Below are positions 19,430-28,661 of a stretch of DNA of 64,000 nucleotides, piece by piece. The stretch's first letter is position 1, and each line of letters starts with the position of its first letter. Under the pieces are notes generated by a model. The model ran no database searches, was not told the DNA's origin, and saw nothing but the letters and a program-made list of their open reading frames with translations. The position numbers were made by a program, and so were the translations under genes. Source of the DNA: Micromonospora tarapacensis (GTDB lineage Bacteria > Actinomycetota > Actinomycetes > Mycobacteriales > Micromonosporaceae); assembly GCF_019697375.1 (NCBI RefSeq), contig NZ_JAHCDI010000004.1, positions 4,079,324 to 4,143,323 on the forward strand, given 5' to 3'.

Positions 19430-21511
19430 ATGGACCTCGATCCCGAGTCCGACACCAAGCCGCCACCGGATGCAGGGCCGGTCAGCCGGTGGCGCCAGGT
19501 GAACCTGACCTTCGCCGACTGGCGAACGGCTGAGGAGTACGCCACGGCTCGGCTTGCCCCCGCGCTCGCCGCCGCCGAGGACGACGGTGTGATCAGTGCG
19601 TTCTGGTTCGTCCGCAAGTCCGAGACGTGGCGACTGCGGCTGCTGCCCGGCGGTCGGCTCCCCCGGGTCTACGCATTGCTTGCCGGCATCACTGCGGACG
19701 ACCGGATCCGCGATGTCGCCGAGCCCTTCTACCTGCCCGAGGCGTACGCTTTCGGCGGCGACCACGCGATGACGATCGCCCACACCCTCTTCCACGCCGA
19801 CAGCCGCCACATCCTCGGCCACCTCGCCGCCGGTGGCGACCACCGACGAGAGCTTGGCGTGCTGCTCGCCACCCGCCTCACGCGCGCCGCCGGCCTGGAA
19901 TTCTCCGAACAAGGCGATGTCTGGCGGCATATCGCCACCCGCCGGCACCAACCTCACGCGCCCGCGCCGAGACCCGGGCTGATCGCCGCCGTGCAGCGTT
20001 TGGTCACCGCCAGCGACGACACGCCGCGCAGCCCGTTGAGCGCCGCTCCTTCATGGCCGAGGGCGCACGAGCAGGCTGGCCGAGACCTCGGGTTCCTCGA
20101 CCGGCACGGCACACTGACCCGCGACCTGCGCGGCGTGCTGACCCACCACGTCCTGTTCCTGTTCAACCGGCTCGGTATCTCGGCTACCGATACCTGGCTC
20201 CTGGCCACAGCTGCCGTACACGTCACCTTCCACACGTCCGACATCCCACCCGGCTACCACTCCGCCGGGACGACCGACAGTAGGGTCAAAGCGGTGAATA
20301 CGTCCCAAACTGAAGCTGAAGGCCCCAATGCAGCCGCGCTGCGCGAACAGCTCGTCGCCACCCTCAAGCAGCGCGGCCATATCGGCTCCGACTCCGTCGA
20401 GCAGGCATTCCGGACGGTGCCCCGCGAGCGGTTCCTCCCCGGCGTCGACCTGGAAACCGTCTACACTCGCCGCCAGATCGTCACCAAACGCGACCCCAAC
20501 GGCGCCGCGCTGTCGTCGGCATCAAGCCCAAGCCTCGTCGCGGACATGCTCGAACAACTCGACCCGCAACCCGGAGACCACGTCCTGGAGATCGGCGCGG
20601 CCACCGGCATCAACGCCGCCCTCCTCGCCGAGCTGACCAGCCCTGGCGGCACGGTCACTACGATCGAGCTCGATCAGGACCTCGCCGATGGCGCCCGCGC
20701 CGGCCTCGACCGCGCCGGCTACGACACAGTCGAGGTGATCTGCGGCGACGGTGCCTTCGGCTACCCCGAGTCCGCCCCGTACGACCGTGCCATCATCACC
20801 GCTGGAGCGTGGGACATCTCCGCAGCCTGGTGGGACCAACTCGCTGACCAGGGCCGAATCGTCGTCCCGCTGCGCGTGCACGAGAGCGGCCTGACCCGAT
20901 GCTTCGCCTTCGACCGCACCGGCCCCACCACACTGGTCAGCACCACGACACCGCTGGTCTGCGGGTTCGTGCCTATGCGCGGCACGGCCGAGCACGCCGA
21001 CCAGCACGTCCGCTTGGACTCCGACGTGGTCCTCAAACTCGACGCCGCCGACCAACCCGACCGCGCCGCCCTCGCCCGCGCCCTCAACCACCCTCGGTAC
21101 GAACGCTGGACCGGTATCCAGGTAACCGACGACGCCCCCATCGGCCACCTCGACCTGTGGCTCTTCGTAAACGCCAGCAAGCCGTTCGGCCGTCTCCGCG
21201 TGGGCGACACCGCCCGTACCAACGGACTGGGCGCCCCCGCCTACCGATGGGCCGGAGCCGCCATCTACCACGGCGGCACCATCGCCTACCTCGCCCTTCA
21301 AGAGACCGGCGACGGCCAGCACGAACTGGGCGCCATCGCCAACGGACCCGAGGCCGACAAGCTCGCCGCGGAACTGACTGACCTGCTCGACCAGTGGGAC
21401 GAGGCGGGCCGTCCCAATCAGCCCACCGTCACCGCCCACCGCGCGGGAACCCGACCGGTCCAGACCGGCGACATCAGCCGACCCGACACGGTCCTCACGA
21501 TCTCCTTCTGA
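19430..21511 (+). CDS. Fusion of SpaB_C-like (thiopeptide-type) domain and FxLD-system PIMT-like O-methyltransferase
   Basis: A 693-residue two-part protein. Residues about 20-285 resemble the thiopeptide-type bacteriocin biosynthesis/SpaB C-terminal domain (WRQVNLTFADW...FLFNRLGIS). Residues about 295-690 are a protein-L-isoaspartate methyltransferase-like domain of the FxLD system with the SAM loop VLEIGAATG near 385 and GFVPMRG near 520. In studied lanthipeptides such enzymes methylate an Asp side chain, which collapses through succinimide to isoaspartate. The SpaB_C piece is unexpected because LanB already has one. ATG with GAGGAGAG upstream. The fusion shows no frameshift or stop at the joint. 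Confidence 0.85.
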   Translation: MDLDPESDTKPPPDAGPVSRWRQVNLTFADWRTAEEYATARLAPALAAAEDDGVISAFWFVRKSETWRLRLLPGGRLPRVYALLAGITADDRIRDVAEPFYLPEAYAFGGDHAMTIAHTLFHADSRHILGHLAAGGDHRRELGVLLATRLTRAAGLEFSEQGDVWRHIATRRHQPHAPAPRPGLIAAVQRLVTASDDTPRSPLSAAPSWPRAHEQAGRDLGFLDRHGTLTRDLRGVLTHHVLFLFNRLGISATDTWLLATAAVHVTFHTSDIPPGYHSAGTTDSRVKAVNTSQTEAEGPNAAALREQLVATLKQRGHIGSDSVEQAFRTVPRERFLPGVDLETVYTRRQIVTKRDPNGAALSSASSPSLVADMLEQLDPQPGDHVLEIGAATGINAALLAELTSPGGTVTTIELDQDLADGARAGLDRAGYDTVEVICGDGAFGYPESAPYDRAIITAGAWDISAAWWDQLADQGRIVVPLRVHESGLTRCFAFDRTGPTTLVSTTTPLVCGFVPMRGTAEHADQHVRLDSDVVLKLDAADQPDRAALARALNHPRYERWTGIQVTDDAPIGHLDLWLFVNASKPFGRLRVGDTARTNGLGAPAYRWAGAAIYHGGTIAYLALQETGDGQHELGAIANGPEADKLAAELTDLLDQWDEAGRPNQPTVTAHRAGTRPVQTGDISRPDTVLTISF

Positions 21512-21641
21512 CCGCGCGTCGCCGGGGCGGGGTCCCCGCCCCGGCGACGCGATGCGAGCGGCCGGCGTGCATAGCCACCACCGCAGCCAATCGCACCCCC
21601 TCGCGCCAAGGCACGGCCTTCCGCAGCAGATGAGGACACCC

Positions 21642-22733
21642 ATGCCCGTCGCCCCGACCATCGCCACCCGATTCCCCCTCATCGCCCGCAAACGCCCGCC
21701 AGCCAAACCGCTCGACGCACGGGTAATGCGACTCGCCGGGCTCGCCGAGACCGCCCACCGCGAACACGACCCGGAGAAGGCGTCCATGGTGTTCAACGGA
21801 GCCGCTCTCGTCGCCTCCGATTGCGCAGACGCAGAACTTGCCGACATCTGGTGCCACCGGCACGCGAACCTGTACCTCAGCCACACCCTTCTCAACGGGT
21901 ACACCGCCCGGTTTGCTCTCGAACCAGTCGTCAATATCGCCCGCCTTCGCATTCGCGCCGGCGACGGAGAAAGTGCGCACCGCCTGCTCACCGACCTCTA
22001 CCAGGCGGTTGTCAACAGCGACCCCATTGTCATTGACCGACTGGAGATACATCCTCGACAGCTCCCTGCGGAGGCCAAGGAACGCGAACAGATCGCCAAC
22101 TGGCTCCGTAACGTCCTGCTCTCCGATGGAACCCGCGCCCTCGCCATCGCCGGCCGGTGGGCCGACGCCATGACGCATGTCCAACGGTACGACGGAATCG
22201 GGGCCACTCTGCGCGACGGGCGACAGGTCGCCGTCGTGGCCCACCTCATCGACGGCAACACCCCCTCAGCTACCGCCGTCCTCAACCGGACCACGATCGA
22301 GCACCCGTGGGAGGAACTAGTACGCGATCTCCTATATACCTGGAGATCAGCCACCCTCGGCGATCGAAGCCGAACCGACCACTTAGAATTGATCGGCCGA
22401 GCATCAAATATGGCGCTAGGTTCCGGACTCTCCGTATTTCGCACCCGACTAGTCCTCACCATCCTCGACCTCTCCCCCGCCCTTTCCGCAACCGTTGCAG
22501 CCAGCCTGATCGATCGTCTGGCCACAGAGGTGATCCAGGAACAGGACGCCAACGCGGCGCGTGATCTCCTCAACCACCCAGCCGTTGGTCCCGAACACCA
22601 CGGCTTGCTACGGCAGATGATCAGCGCAAGCGGCCTCGGCCTTGGACAACTTCCGGAATCGGTCCGCCGCGCTCTCTCGTCGGCACTCGACCTGGCCGCA
22701 ACCGTGATACGCAACACCCAAACCAACCGTTGA
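21642..22733 (+). CDS. Helical-repeat protein of unknown function in lanthipeptide cluster
   Basis: A 363-residue, almost entirely helical protein without membrane segments. Its pattern (AHREHDPEKASMVFNGAALVASDCADAELADIWCHRHANLYL) resembles the TPR-like half of actinobacterial XRE regulators, but the helix-turn-helix part is absent. I do not recognise a named family. ATG 21642 is preferred because GAGG lies six bases upstream; an in-frame ATG at 21630 is an alternative. It lies between the two PIMT-like genes on the same strand, so it is probably cotranscribed and may be a scaffold or regulator. Confidence 0.6.
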   Translation: MPVAPTIATRFPLIARKRPPAKPLDARVMRLAGLAETAHREHDPEKASMVFNGAALVASDCADAELADIWCHRHANLYLSHTLLNGYTARFALEPVVNIARLRIRAGDGESAHRLLTDLYQAVVNSDPIVIDRLEIHPRQLPAEAKEREQIANWLRNVLLSDGTRALAIAGRWADAMTHVQRYDGIGATLRDGRQVAVVAHLIDGNTPSATAVLNRTTIEHPWEELVRDLLYTWRSATLGDRSRTDHLELIGRASNMALGSGLSVFRTRLVLTILDLSPALSATVAASLIDRLATEVIQEQDANAARDLLNHPAVGPEHHGLLRQMISASGLGLGQLPESVRRALSSALDLAATVIRNTQTNR

Positions 22734-23023
22734 ATCCCGTTTCCGAGAAGACTGCGGACGTGACGCATATATCGCTAGGGCGCTATTGAAGTTCGAGGCC
22801 AATCACGAAATGCCGAGGTTCCTTGTCGACTTCACGCCCTGCACGACGGTAAGGCTCGTGGCGGCAGCCAGGCGCTCACGGCCTTCCGCTGGTAGGGCGA
22901 CGGGCGGGAGGCCGGGGACCTCCCCACGAGGCGACTCCAGGCCGGGCGCGTTTTGTCACATGCGCCCGATATTGTCGCCGCGCATCCGCATCCCCACCGA
23001 CGCCCGCTCACGGAGGTCAACCC

Positions 23024-24265
23024 ATGGCTGGTTCCGCGCTCGACACCGTCTCTGCGGATGAAGCCCGCGCCCGGCTCGCCGACCAACTCCTCGCCGACCG
23101 GAGGATCACCTCGCCAGCGGTGGAGGCAGCGTTTCGCCGGGTGCCGCGACATCTGTTCGCGACCGACGGCGTCAGCATCAACGCCGCGTACGCCGACGAC
23201 GTCGTCATCACCAGACGCGGCCCGGACGGGCGCGCGACGAGTTCGATCTCCGCGCCGTGGCTCCAAGCCTACATGCTGGAGCAAGCCAGGCTGCGGCCCG
23301 GCGCCCGGGTCCTTGAAGTCGGCTCCGGCGGCTACAACGCCGCGCTGATCGCCGACGTCGTCGGCCCCGAAGGCAAGGTCGTCACCCTCGACATCGACAC
23401 CGACATCATCGACCGCGCCCGCATCGGCTTGGACCGTGCCGGCTACCGGCAAGTGACGGTGGTACACGGCGACGGCGAGTACGCACACCAGCCCAGTGCC
23501 CCGTATGACGCCATCATCGTCACCGTGGAGACACCGGACCTTCCACCGGCCTGGCTCGACCAACTCGCCCCGGCCGGTGTTCTCATCGTGCCGCTGCGGA
23601 TGCGCGGCATGACCCGGTGCCTCACCCTACGACACCACGAGGATCATCTTCTCGCCACTGCGGCACTGCAATGCGGGTTCGTGCCGATGCAGGGAAACGG
23701 ACGCAATCCCACCCGCCGCCTGGGCCTGCGCGGCGACGACGTCGTCGTGATCCTGGACGACACCACCACCGAGGTGAACCTGGACGCACTCGCCTCGGCG
23801 CTGCACTCGCCGCGGCTGGAGGCATGGTCGCCGGTCACCATCACGATGAGGGAAGGCTCTTCTTTCGAGTCGCTGCACCTGTGGCTGGCCAGCCAACCCC
23901 GGCCCTTCGGCGCTCTCGCCGTAGATCGCGAGCGCGCCGCCGGCCTGGTAGACCCTCAAGACCGGTTCGTCTGCCCGACCCTGCTCACCGCCGACAGCTT
24001 CGCCCACCTCGCGATGCGGAAGCTCGACGACACCACCTGGCAGTTCGGCGCCCACGGCTTCGGATCCGATGCCGACACCCTCACCGCCGACATGGTCGAC
24101 CTCATCACGGTCTGGGATCACGACCACCGGCATGGCCCCGGTCCGAAGATCACCGTGCACCCCACCGGCACACACCCGCCTAAACCAGATAGACCCCAGC
24201 TGCTCGTAACCCGCCGCCACGCCACGATTACCGTCACCTGGCCCGTCTCGGGGGAGCCGCGATGA
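23024..24265 (+). CDS. FxLD-system PIMT-like O-methyltransferase, stand-alone
   Basis: A 413-residue SAM-dependent methyltransferase related to protein-L-isoaspartate methyltransferase and to the second half of the fusion at 19430. SAM-binding loop VLEVGSGGYN near residue 96, acidic end VTLDIDTD, and the family stretches CGFVPMQG and PWLQAYMLE. The C-terminal 170 residues are the extension typical of the FxLD system. Start codon preceded by a weak GGAGG-like site (CACGGAGGTCAACCC). It is 290 bases downstream of the helical gene, with no feature recognised in that gap. Together with the fused copy it could act on a different Asp or on a different step. Confidence 0.88.
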   Translation: MAGSALDTVSADEARARLADQLLADRRITSPAVEAAFRRVPRHLFATDGVSINAAYADDVVITRRGPDGRATSSISAPWLQAYMLEQARLRPGARVLEVGSGGYNAALIADVVGPEGKVVTLDIDTDIIDRARIGLDRAGYRQVTVVHGDGEYAHQPSAPYDAIIVTVETPDLPPAWLDQLAPAGVLIVPLRMRGMTRCLTLRHHEDHLLATAALQCGFVPMQGNGRNPTRRLGLRGDDVVVILDDTTTEVNLDALASALHSPRLEAWSPVTITMREGSSFESLHLWLASQPRPFGALAVDRERAAGLVDPQDRFVCPTLLTADSFAHLAMRKLDDTTWQFGAHGFGSDADTLTADMVDLITVWDHDHRHGPGPKITVHPTGTHPPKPDRPQLLVTRRHATITVTWPVSGEPR

Positions 24266-24581
24266 CCGCCGGCCCGTCGCGCATCGAACGGTTCCCCCCG
24301 CAGTTTACTGGGAGAGTCGGATATCAGAGGGTGCGCAATGCTGCGGCTGTCGGGATACATGCCCAACTTGCACGGGTAGGTCCAGACGAACGTGCACAGC
24401 GTCGCGCAGACGGACGACGGGACGACCGGTGCACGTCCGCATCAACCTCCGCGAGGGAACCAGCGGACTCAGCGAGACTCACAGGAACGGGTCGGCGACC
24501 GTCGTAACGATCCGTCACCAGCGACTCGGCATCGACCACGTGGCGTATCCGCTTCTGCAGCCGATGACAGTGCCTCGTAAT
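24266..24581 (+). other. Intergenic debris after the lanthipeptide cluster
   Basis: About 316 bases. A frame opening with ATGA overlap at 24262 runs 81 codons (MTAGPSRIERFPPQFTG...) but quickly loses any protein-like character, so it is more likely the stump of a lost gene than a functional one. No terminator hairpin was evident. Confidence 0.4.
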
Positions 24582-25380
24582 TTACCGAGCCGTCGCCTTC
24601 CGGAGTTCGTTCAGCCACTCGATGCCGAGCCTGTGGCCGTCGGGGAATTGGTCGCGATCCCCGGGCCACGTAGTGATCATCGCCAGCATGAGGGTTCGGC
24701 AATCTCGGAATAGGTGGTGATCGACGCCCGGATAGAGGTCGCCGACCTCGTCGGGTGCGTGGGCCAGGTCGAACTCGATCGGCCCCCGGCAGCACGTCTC
24801 GAAGTCGATGAAGAGCAGGCCGACCGGGGTCGAGAGGAGGTTGCCCGGGTGAGGTTCGCCGTGCAGGAGCTGTTCGGGCCGGCCGCTATCGCTAACCGTT
24901 CGGCGCAGGCGGTCCAACGTGCTGGCGAGAAAGACCCGGTCCCCGTCGGCCAGCTTCGGGGTCCGGTCGTGATCGGCCACGAGCGTCTGGGCCTCGGAAA
25001 CCCGGTCCGTGAAGTGCGGGGTGGGCAGGTCGACCCGGCGCATTCCGGCGTGCAGACGTCGAGCGCTCTGGCTTAGTCCGCGGGTGGGATCGCTTGAGTA
25101 GTCGCCGGTTCGTAGTAGGTCCACAGGGTGACCGCGTAGTCGTCCCGGACGAAGACCTCGGGAGCTTCCCGCGCGGCCACCGGGCTCCCGATGTCTAACA
25201 GTCGCTGTGCGATATCCACTTCAAGCTGGGCGCACTCGAGTCGCAGCGTGCCGCGGCCGAAGCCACCGCCCGCCTCGTCCTCGACGCCGGCAAACCCGGC
25301 GGAGAAGTCCGGCGTCAGATCAGCCGCAGTCGGAAAAGTCCGCGAGAGCCTGTCGTGCTTACGCAGCAGGAGGCTGCGGG
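24582..25380 (-). pseudogene. Aminoglycoside phosphotransferase-family pseudogene
   Basis: Reading leftward, a kinase-like frame runs from about 25380 (TPDFSAGFAGVEDEAGGG, then DIGSPVAAREAPEVF and YAVTLWTYYEP) to a TAA stop at about 25079, where a Tyr codon would be expected (PPAD-stop-AR). One base later the frame shifts, and the remainder continues as ARRLHAGMRRV, then the catalytic and metal-binding segment LLHGEPHPGNLL...FIDFETCCRGPIEFDLAH, to the stop at 24582. A nonsense change plus a one-base loss therefore inactivate an APH-fold kinase whose active-site residues are otherwise still present. Confidence 0.75.
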
Positions 25381-25657
25381 TGGAAGACAGCCGCGGTGGA
25401 AGCCGTCCCAGCCCGCAGGCGGGTTCAGGGCGCGGGCTTCGGATCGCCGCAGACTCGGTCGGGCACGCAAGTCCGGCGGATGGCCGTTGGAGTCGATGGG
25501 GGGTCGGGGCTGTCGGCCGTTCGTCGAGGACCAGTTGGCTGCGGCTACTCCGGCCTGATCAGTGTCAACACCGGAGAACGTGGACTGCGGTCACAGCGGG
25601 CATGGCTCGGTACGCGGGTAGGCCCGACGATCTGGCATCCGGCGCCGGGGCGGCGGA

Positions 25658-26419
25658 TCATGTGCGTGTGGGTGGGACATGCCCGGGTCGGTCTGCTGCG
25701 GCCGTGACGTGGAACGTGAGTCCTTCGGTGCTGCTCAGCCGCATCGCGGCCCGCCCTGCCCGTGGGGACCACGCCATCACGTCGCCGCCGTGTCGGCGAG
25801 CGCGGGTGGCGACGGCGTCCAGGTCGGGTACGCCGATGACGAGTTCCCACTGCGGGGTTGGCGCGGCGCCGGCCGTCGGTGGCAGGAAGTCGGCGTGTCC
25901 GACCGGTAGGCCGAGTGCGTGCCGGTAGAAGTGTTCGGTCTGGTCCGGGCGTTCGCAGACGAGGGCCATCCGGTGGGGTCCATCGGGCAGCCCTGGTGGG
26001 AACTGCCATCCGGTGAACTCGCGGGGTTGCCAGAGGGAGAATGCCGCGCCGACCGGGTCGAGCATGGTGGACATACGTCCCTGGTCGGCGGCGTCGAACG
26101 GGGCGAGCACGAGTTGTGCGCCATGCGCCGCCGCCTGGGCCGTGCAGCGGTCGACGTCGTCGACCGACAGGTAGAAGGCGACGTGGGCGGGGAGGCCGGG
26201 CGGGTAGATCGGTGTCGAGAGGTCACTCACGCTGCCGATCCAGTGACCGCCGTAGCGGATTTTCGTGGCGCGGCGCCAGTCGGTTTCGTCGACGGCGAAG
26301 CGCCAGTCCAGCACGGACGAGAAGAAGTCCGCAGTGGCCGGGATGTCGCGGGTCTTGATGTCCATCCAGCAGAACTCGCCGGATGCTCCCAGGCCGGTCG
26401 TCTCGGTGTGGGCGGTCAC
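25658..26419 (-). CDS. Two-domain VOC-family (glyoxalase/bleomycin-resistance fold) protein
   Basis: A 253-residue protein with two tandem VOC units (from about 12: GEFCWMDIKTRDIPATADFF; from about 135: GPHRMALVCERPDQTEHFY), the layout of antibiotic-sequestering proteins and of some ring-cleaving or isomerising enzymes. The start is GTG 26419, overlapping the stop of the upstream TetR gene (GTGA), so the two form an operon. The pairing with a TetR regulator and a divergent MFS exporter suggests a small-molecule response, but no substrate can be read. Confidence 0.8.
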   Translation of the reverse strand: MTAHTETTGLGASGEFCWMDIKTRDIPATADFFSSVLDWRFAVDETDWRRATKIRYGGHWIGSVSDLSTPIYPPGLPAHVAFYLSVDDVDRCTAQAAAHGAQLVLAPFDAADQGRMSTMLDPVGAAFSLWQPREFTGWQFPPGLPDGPHRMALVCERPDQTEHFYRHALGLPVGHADFLPPTAGAAPTPQWELVIGVPDLDAVATRARRHGGDVMAWSPRAGRAAMRLSSTEGLTFHVTAAADRPGHVPPTRT

Positions 26420-27072
26420 GGCAGTTCCACGGTGAGGCTGGGAGGGATGGCGTCGAAGGCTTCCGCCACCCGGCGGGCCAGGACGTCGCGTCCGCCGGGC
26501 CATTGGCGGCCCTCGTAGCCGCGTCCGGCGATCCAGTTGCGGGCTCCGCACCGCCAGGCGCTGAGGGCGAGTTCGCCGAGCAGCCGTAGACGTACGTCGT
26601 ACCGGCCGTCGGCGTCGAGGCGTTTCTCGAGGACCTCGACCAGCCGGGTCTGCACCTTGATGGAGGACAGGATGCTGTGGTCGCGCAGCACCGGGTTTCC
26701 GGCGGCGAGGCGGCGGGTGGCGAGGAACCGGCGTTCCCAGTTGTCGTCCATGCTCTCGATGGCGGCGATCAGGGACGTCCGCAGCGTCTGCAAGGCTGGT
26801 CCGCGGCCAGTGCCATGGGCGAAGTGGGTGGTGTAGGCGTCCCACAGCTCGCCCTCGGCGGCCATCGCCACGTCTTCCTTGCTCGGGTAGTAGCGGAAGA
26901 ACGTGCTGCGGGCGATCTCGGCGTGCGCGGCGAGTTCCTCAAGTGTCACCCGGTCGAACCCACGCTCACTGAACAGCGTGAGCGCGGCGTCGGCCAACAG
27001 CCGGCGGGTGCGCTGCTTTTTGCGCTGTCGCAAGGGCAGGGCGTCGTCGGGAGTAGGGGACGTGGCTGCCAC
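26416..27072 (-). CDS. TetR-family transcriptional regulator
   Basis: A 218-residue regulator with an N-terminal TetR helix-turn-helix (RRLLADAALTLFSERGFDRVTLEELAAHAEIARSTFFRYYPSKEDV, about residues 23-70) and a ligand-binding C-terminal half, as usual in length. GTG start. It is transcribed with the VOC gene and divergently from the MFS gene at 27314, so it probably represses both from the shared 240-bp intergenic region. Confidence 0.92.
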   Translation of the reverse strand: MAATSPTPDDALPLRQRKKQRTRRLLADAALTLFSERGFDRVTLEELAAHAEIARSTFFRYYPSKEDVAMAAEGELWDAYTTHFAHGTGRGPALQTLRTSLIAAIESMDDNWERRFLATRRLAAGNPVLRDHSILSSIKVQTRLVEVLEKRLDADGRYDVRLRLLGELALSAWRCGARNWIAGRGYEGRQWPGGRDVLARRVAEAFDAIPPSLTVELP

Positions 27073-27141
27073 GAGACGAGCCTAGCAAAACAGACCTGAG
27101 AGCGGAATGACACTGGAGCCGGTTCGACACTCATGGCAAAC

Positions 27142-27156
27142 TGGTACTCAGTCTCA
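27142..27156. promoter_or_regulatory. Candidate TetR operator
   Basis: An imperfect dyad TGGTACT-C-AGTCTCA (TGNNACT / AGTNNCA) in the intergenic region between the divergent tetR and MFS genes. Size and symmetry fit a TetR-family site, but it is a single visual match. Confidence 0.4.
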
Positions 27157-27313
27157 TTTCACTGCCGGGCGTTCCCCGGGGATCCGGCTGCTCCGTACCG
27201 ACGCACTGAAAGGTGCCCGGCATGACCACTTACTCCGTCCGCACGCATCCTCGTGGGTCAGAACCGGAGAGGACCGGCAACCTCGGCCGCCCGCGAGGCA
27301 TCCTGGTGCCGGC

Positions 27314-28558
27314 ATGACGTCACCTCTGGTAGGCGGACGTCCGCGAGCGGTCCTGTCGGTGCTGTTGCTGGCCTCCACCCTCGGGGTGATGGGCGGGGCG
27401 ACGATCGCTCCGATCATCGAGGTCATCCGGCAGAACCTCGGGATAAGCGGCACCGCGGCCGGGCTCATCCTCACCTCGCACAGCCTGGCCATCGCCCTGG
27501 TCAGCCCACTGGCCGGCAAGGCCACCGACCACTACGGGCCCCGAATCCCACTGGCCGTCGGGCTGGTCCTGTACGGCCTCGGCGGCGCGGCCGGAATGTT
27601 CACCACCTCCCTACCGGCACTGCTCGCCTCCCGGCTGGTACTCGGCACCGGCGCGGCGGCGGTGTTCACCTGCTCCACCGTCGCCATGCTCGCCCTCTAC
27701 CGAGGGCCGGAGCGGGATCGGGTGATGGGCTGGCGCACCACCGCGACCAGCGCCGGCGGGTTCGCTTATCCACTGCTGGCCGGCGCGCTCGGACACCTGT
27801 CCTGGCACGCCCCGTTCGCCATCTACCTCATCGGCGTACCCCTGGGTCTGGCCGCCCTGCTGGCCCTGCCGAACCCCGCCGCCGACCCGCATGCCACGAC
27901 CGGGCCGCGCCGCCGTGGACGGGGTGAGGCGTTCCGCCTGCTCCGGGCCCGGCCACTGCTACTGGGGCTCTGCGCGATCTGGGTCGCCACCGCCGGACTG
28001 ATGATGGTGCTCGCGGTGTTCCTCCCTCGCCGGCTGGACCAGCTCGGCATCCAGGACACGCTCCTGGTGGCGCTCTACGGCGTGGTCCTCTCCTCGGCGA
28101 CCGCCAGCCTGGCCGGTCTGGCCTACCCCCGGCTGCGGACCCGTCTCTCCTACCCGTCCCTGCTGCGGGTCTCGGCGCTGGCCTGGACCGCCGCGTTCGT
28201 CGTCTTCGCCTTCGCCGGTCACCCACTGCTCCTGCTGCTGGTACCGATCCTGACCGGGATCGGCATCGGCATCGCCATGCCGACGCTGACCGTCCTGATC
28301 GACCACGCCGCCCCACCCGAACAGCGCGGGGTGGCGACCTCACTTCAGGCCACCGCCCTGTTCGGCGGCCAGTTCGCCTCGCCGCTGGTCTTCGGCCCCC
28401 TGATCGAGGCCACCTCCGTCACCACCGGCGCGCTGATCGCGGCGGCCGGCACCACCGGCATGGTGTTGGCGCTGCTCCGACTACGCGTCCCAGAGCCTGA
28501 CCCGATCGACGAGCCGACGGCGCCGGACACCGTGGCCGTGGCCCGCGACAGCGGATAG
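27314..28558 (+). CDS. MFS transporter, probable drug exporter
   Basis: A 414-residue major facilitator with about 12 hydrophobic segments. The inter-helix motif after TM2 is GKATDHYGPRIP, and TM5 carries RTTATSAGGFAYPLLAG, typical of the CynX/NimT and drug:H+ groups. ATG 27314 is chosen because residues before it are not membrane-like and the ATG follows GGTGCCGGC with only a weak ribosome site. Divergent from tetR, which likely controls it. The substrate is unknown. Confidence 0.85.
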   Translation: MTSPLVGGRPRAVLSVLLLASTLGVMGGATIAPIIEVIRQNLGISGTAAGLILTSHSLAIALVSPLAGKATDHYGPRIPLAVGLVLYGLGGAAGMFTTSLPALLASRLVLGTGAAAVFTCSTVAMLALYRGPERDRVMGWRTTATSAGGFAYPLLAGALGHLSWHAPFAIYLIGVPLGLAALLALPNPAADPHATTGPRRRGRGEAFRLLRARPLLLGLCAIWVATAGLMMVLAVFLPRRLDQLGIQDTLLVALYGVVLSSATASLAGLAYPRLRTRLSYPSLLRVSALAWTAAFVVFAFAGHPLLLLLVPILTGIGIGIAMPTLTVLIDHAAPPEQRGVATSLQATALFGGQFASPLVFGPLIEATSVTTGALIAAAGTTGMVLALLRLRVPEPDPIDEPTAPDTVAVARDSG

Positions 28559-28630
28559 TCGACGCTGGCCGGCGCCACCTCCACGCCAGCAAGGCGAGGA
28601 AGGCCGTCCACAAACGACAGCGTCCGACCC

Positions 28631-28652
28631 ACCTCTTACGGAAGGGTAGGCT
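28631..28652 (+). promoter_or_regulatory. MerR-type 21-bp promoter element, site a
   Basis: ACCTCTTACGGA-AGGG-TAGGCT. The TAGGCT -10 ends nine bases before the GTG start of the Wzz-like gene, so the mRNA would be leaderless or nearly so. Confidence 0.65.
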
Positions 28653-28661
28653 GCGAGACAT

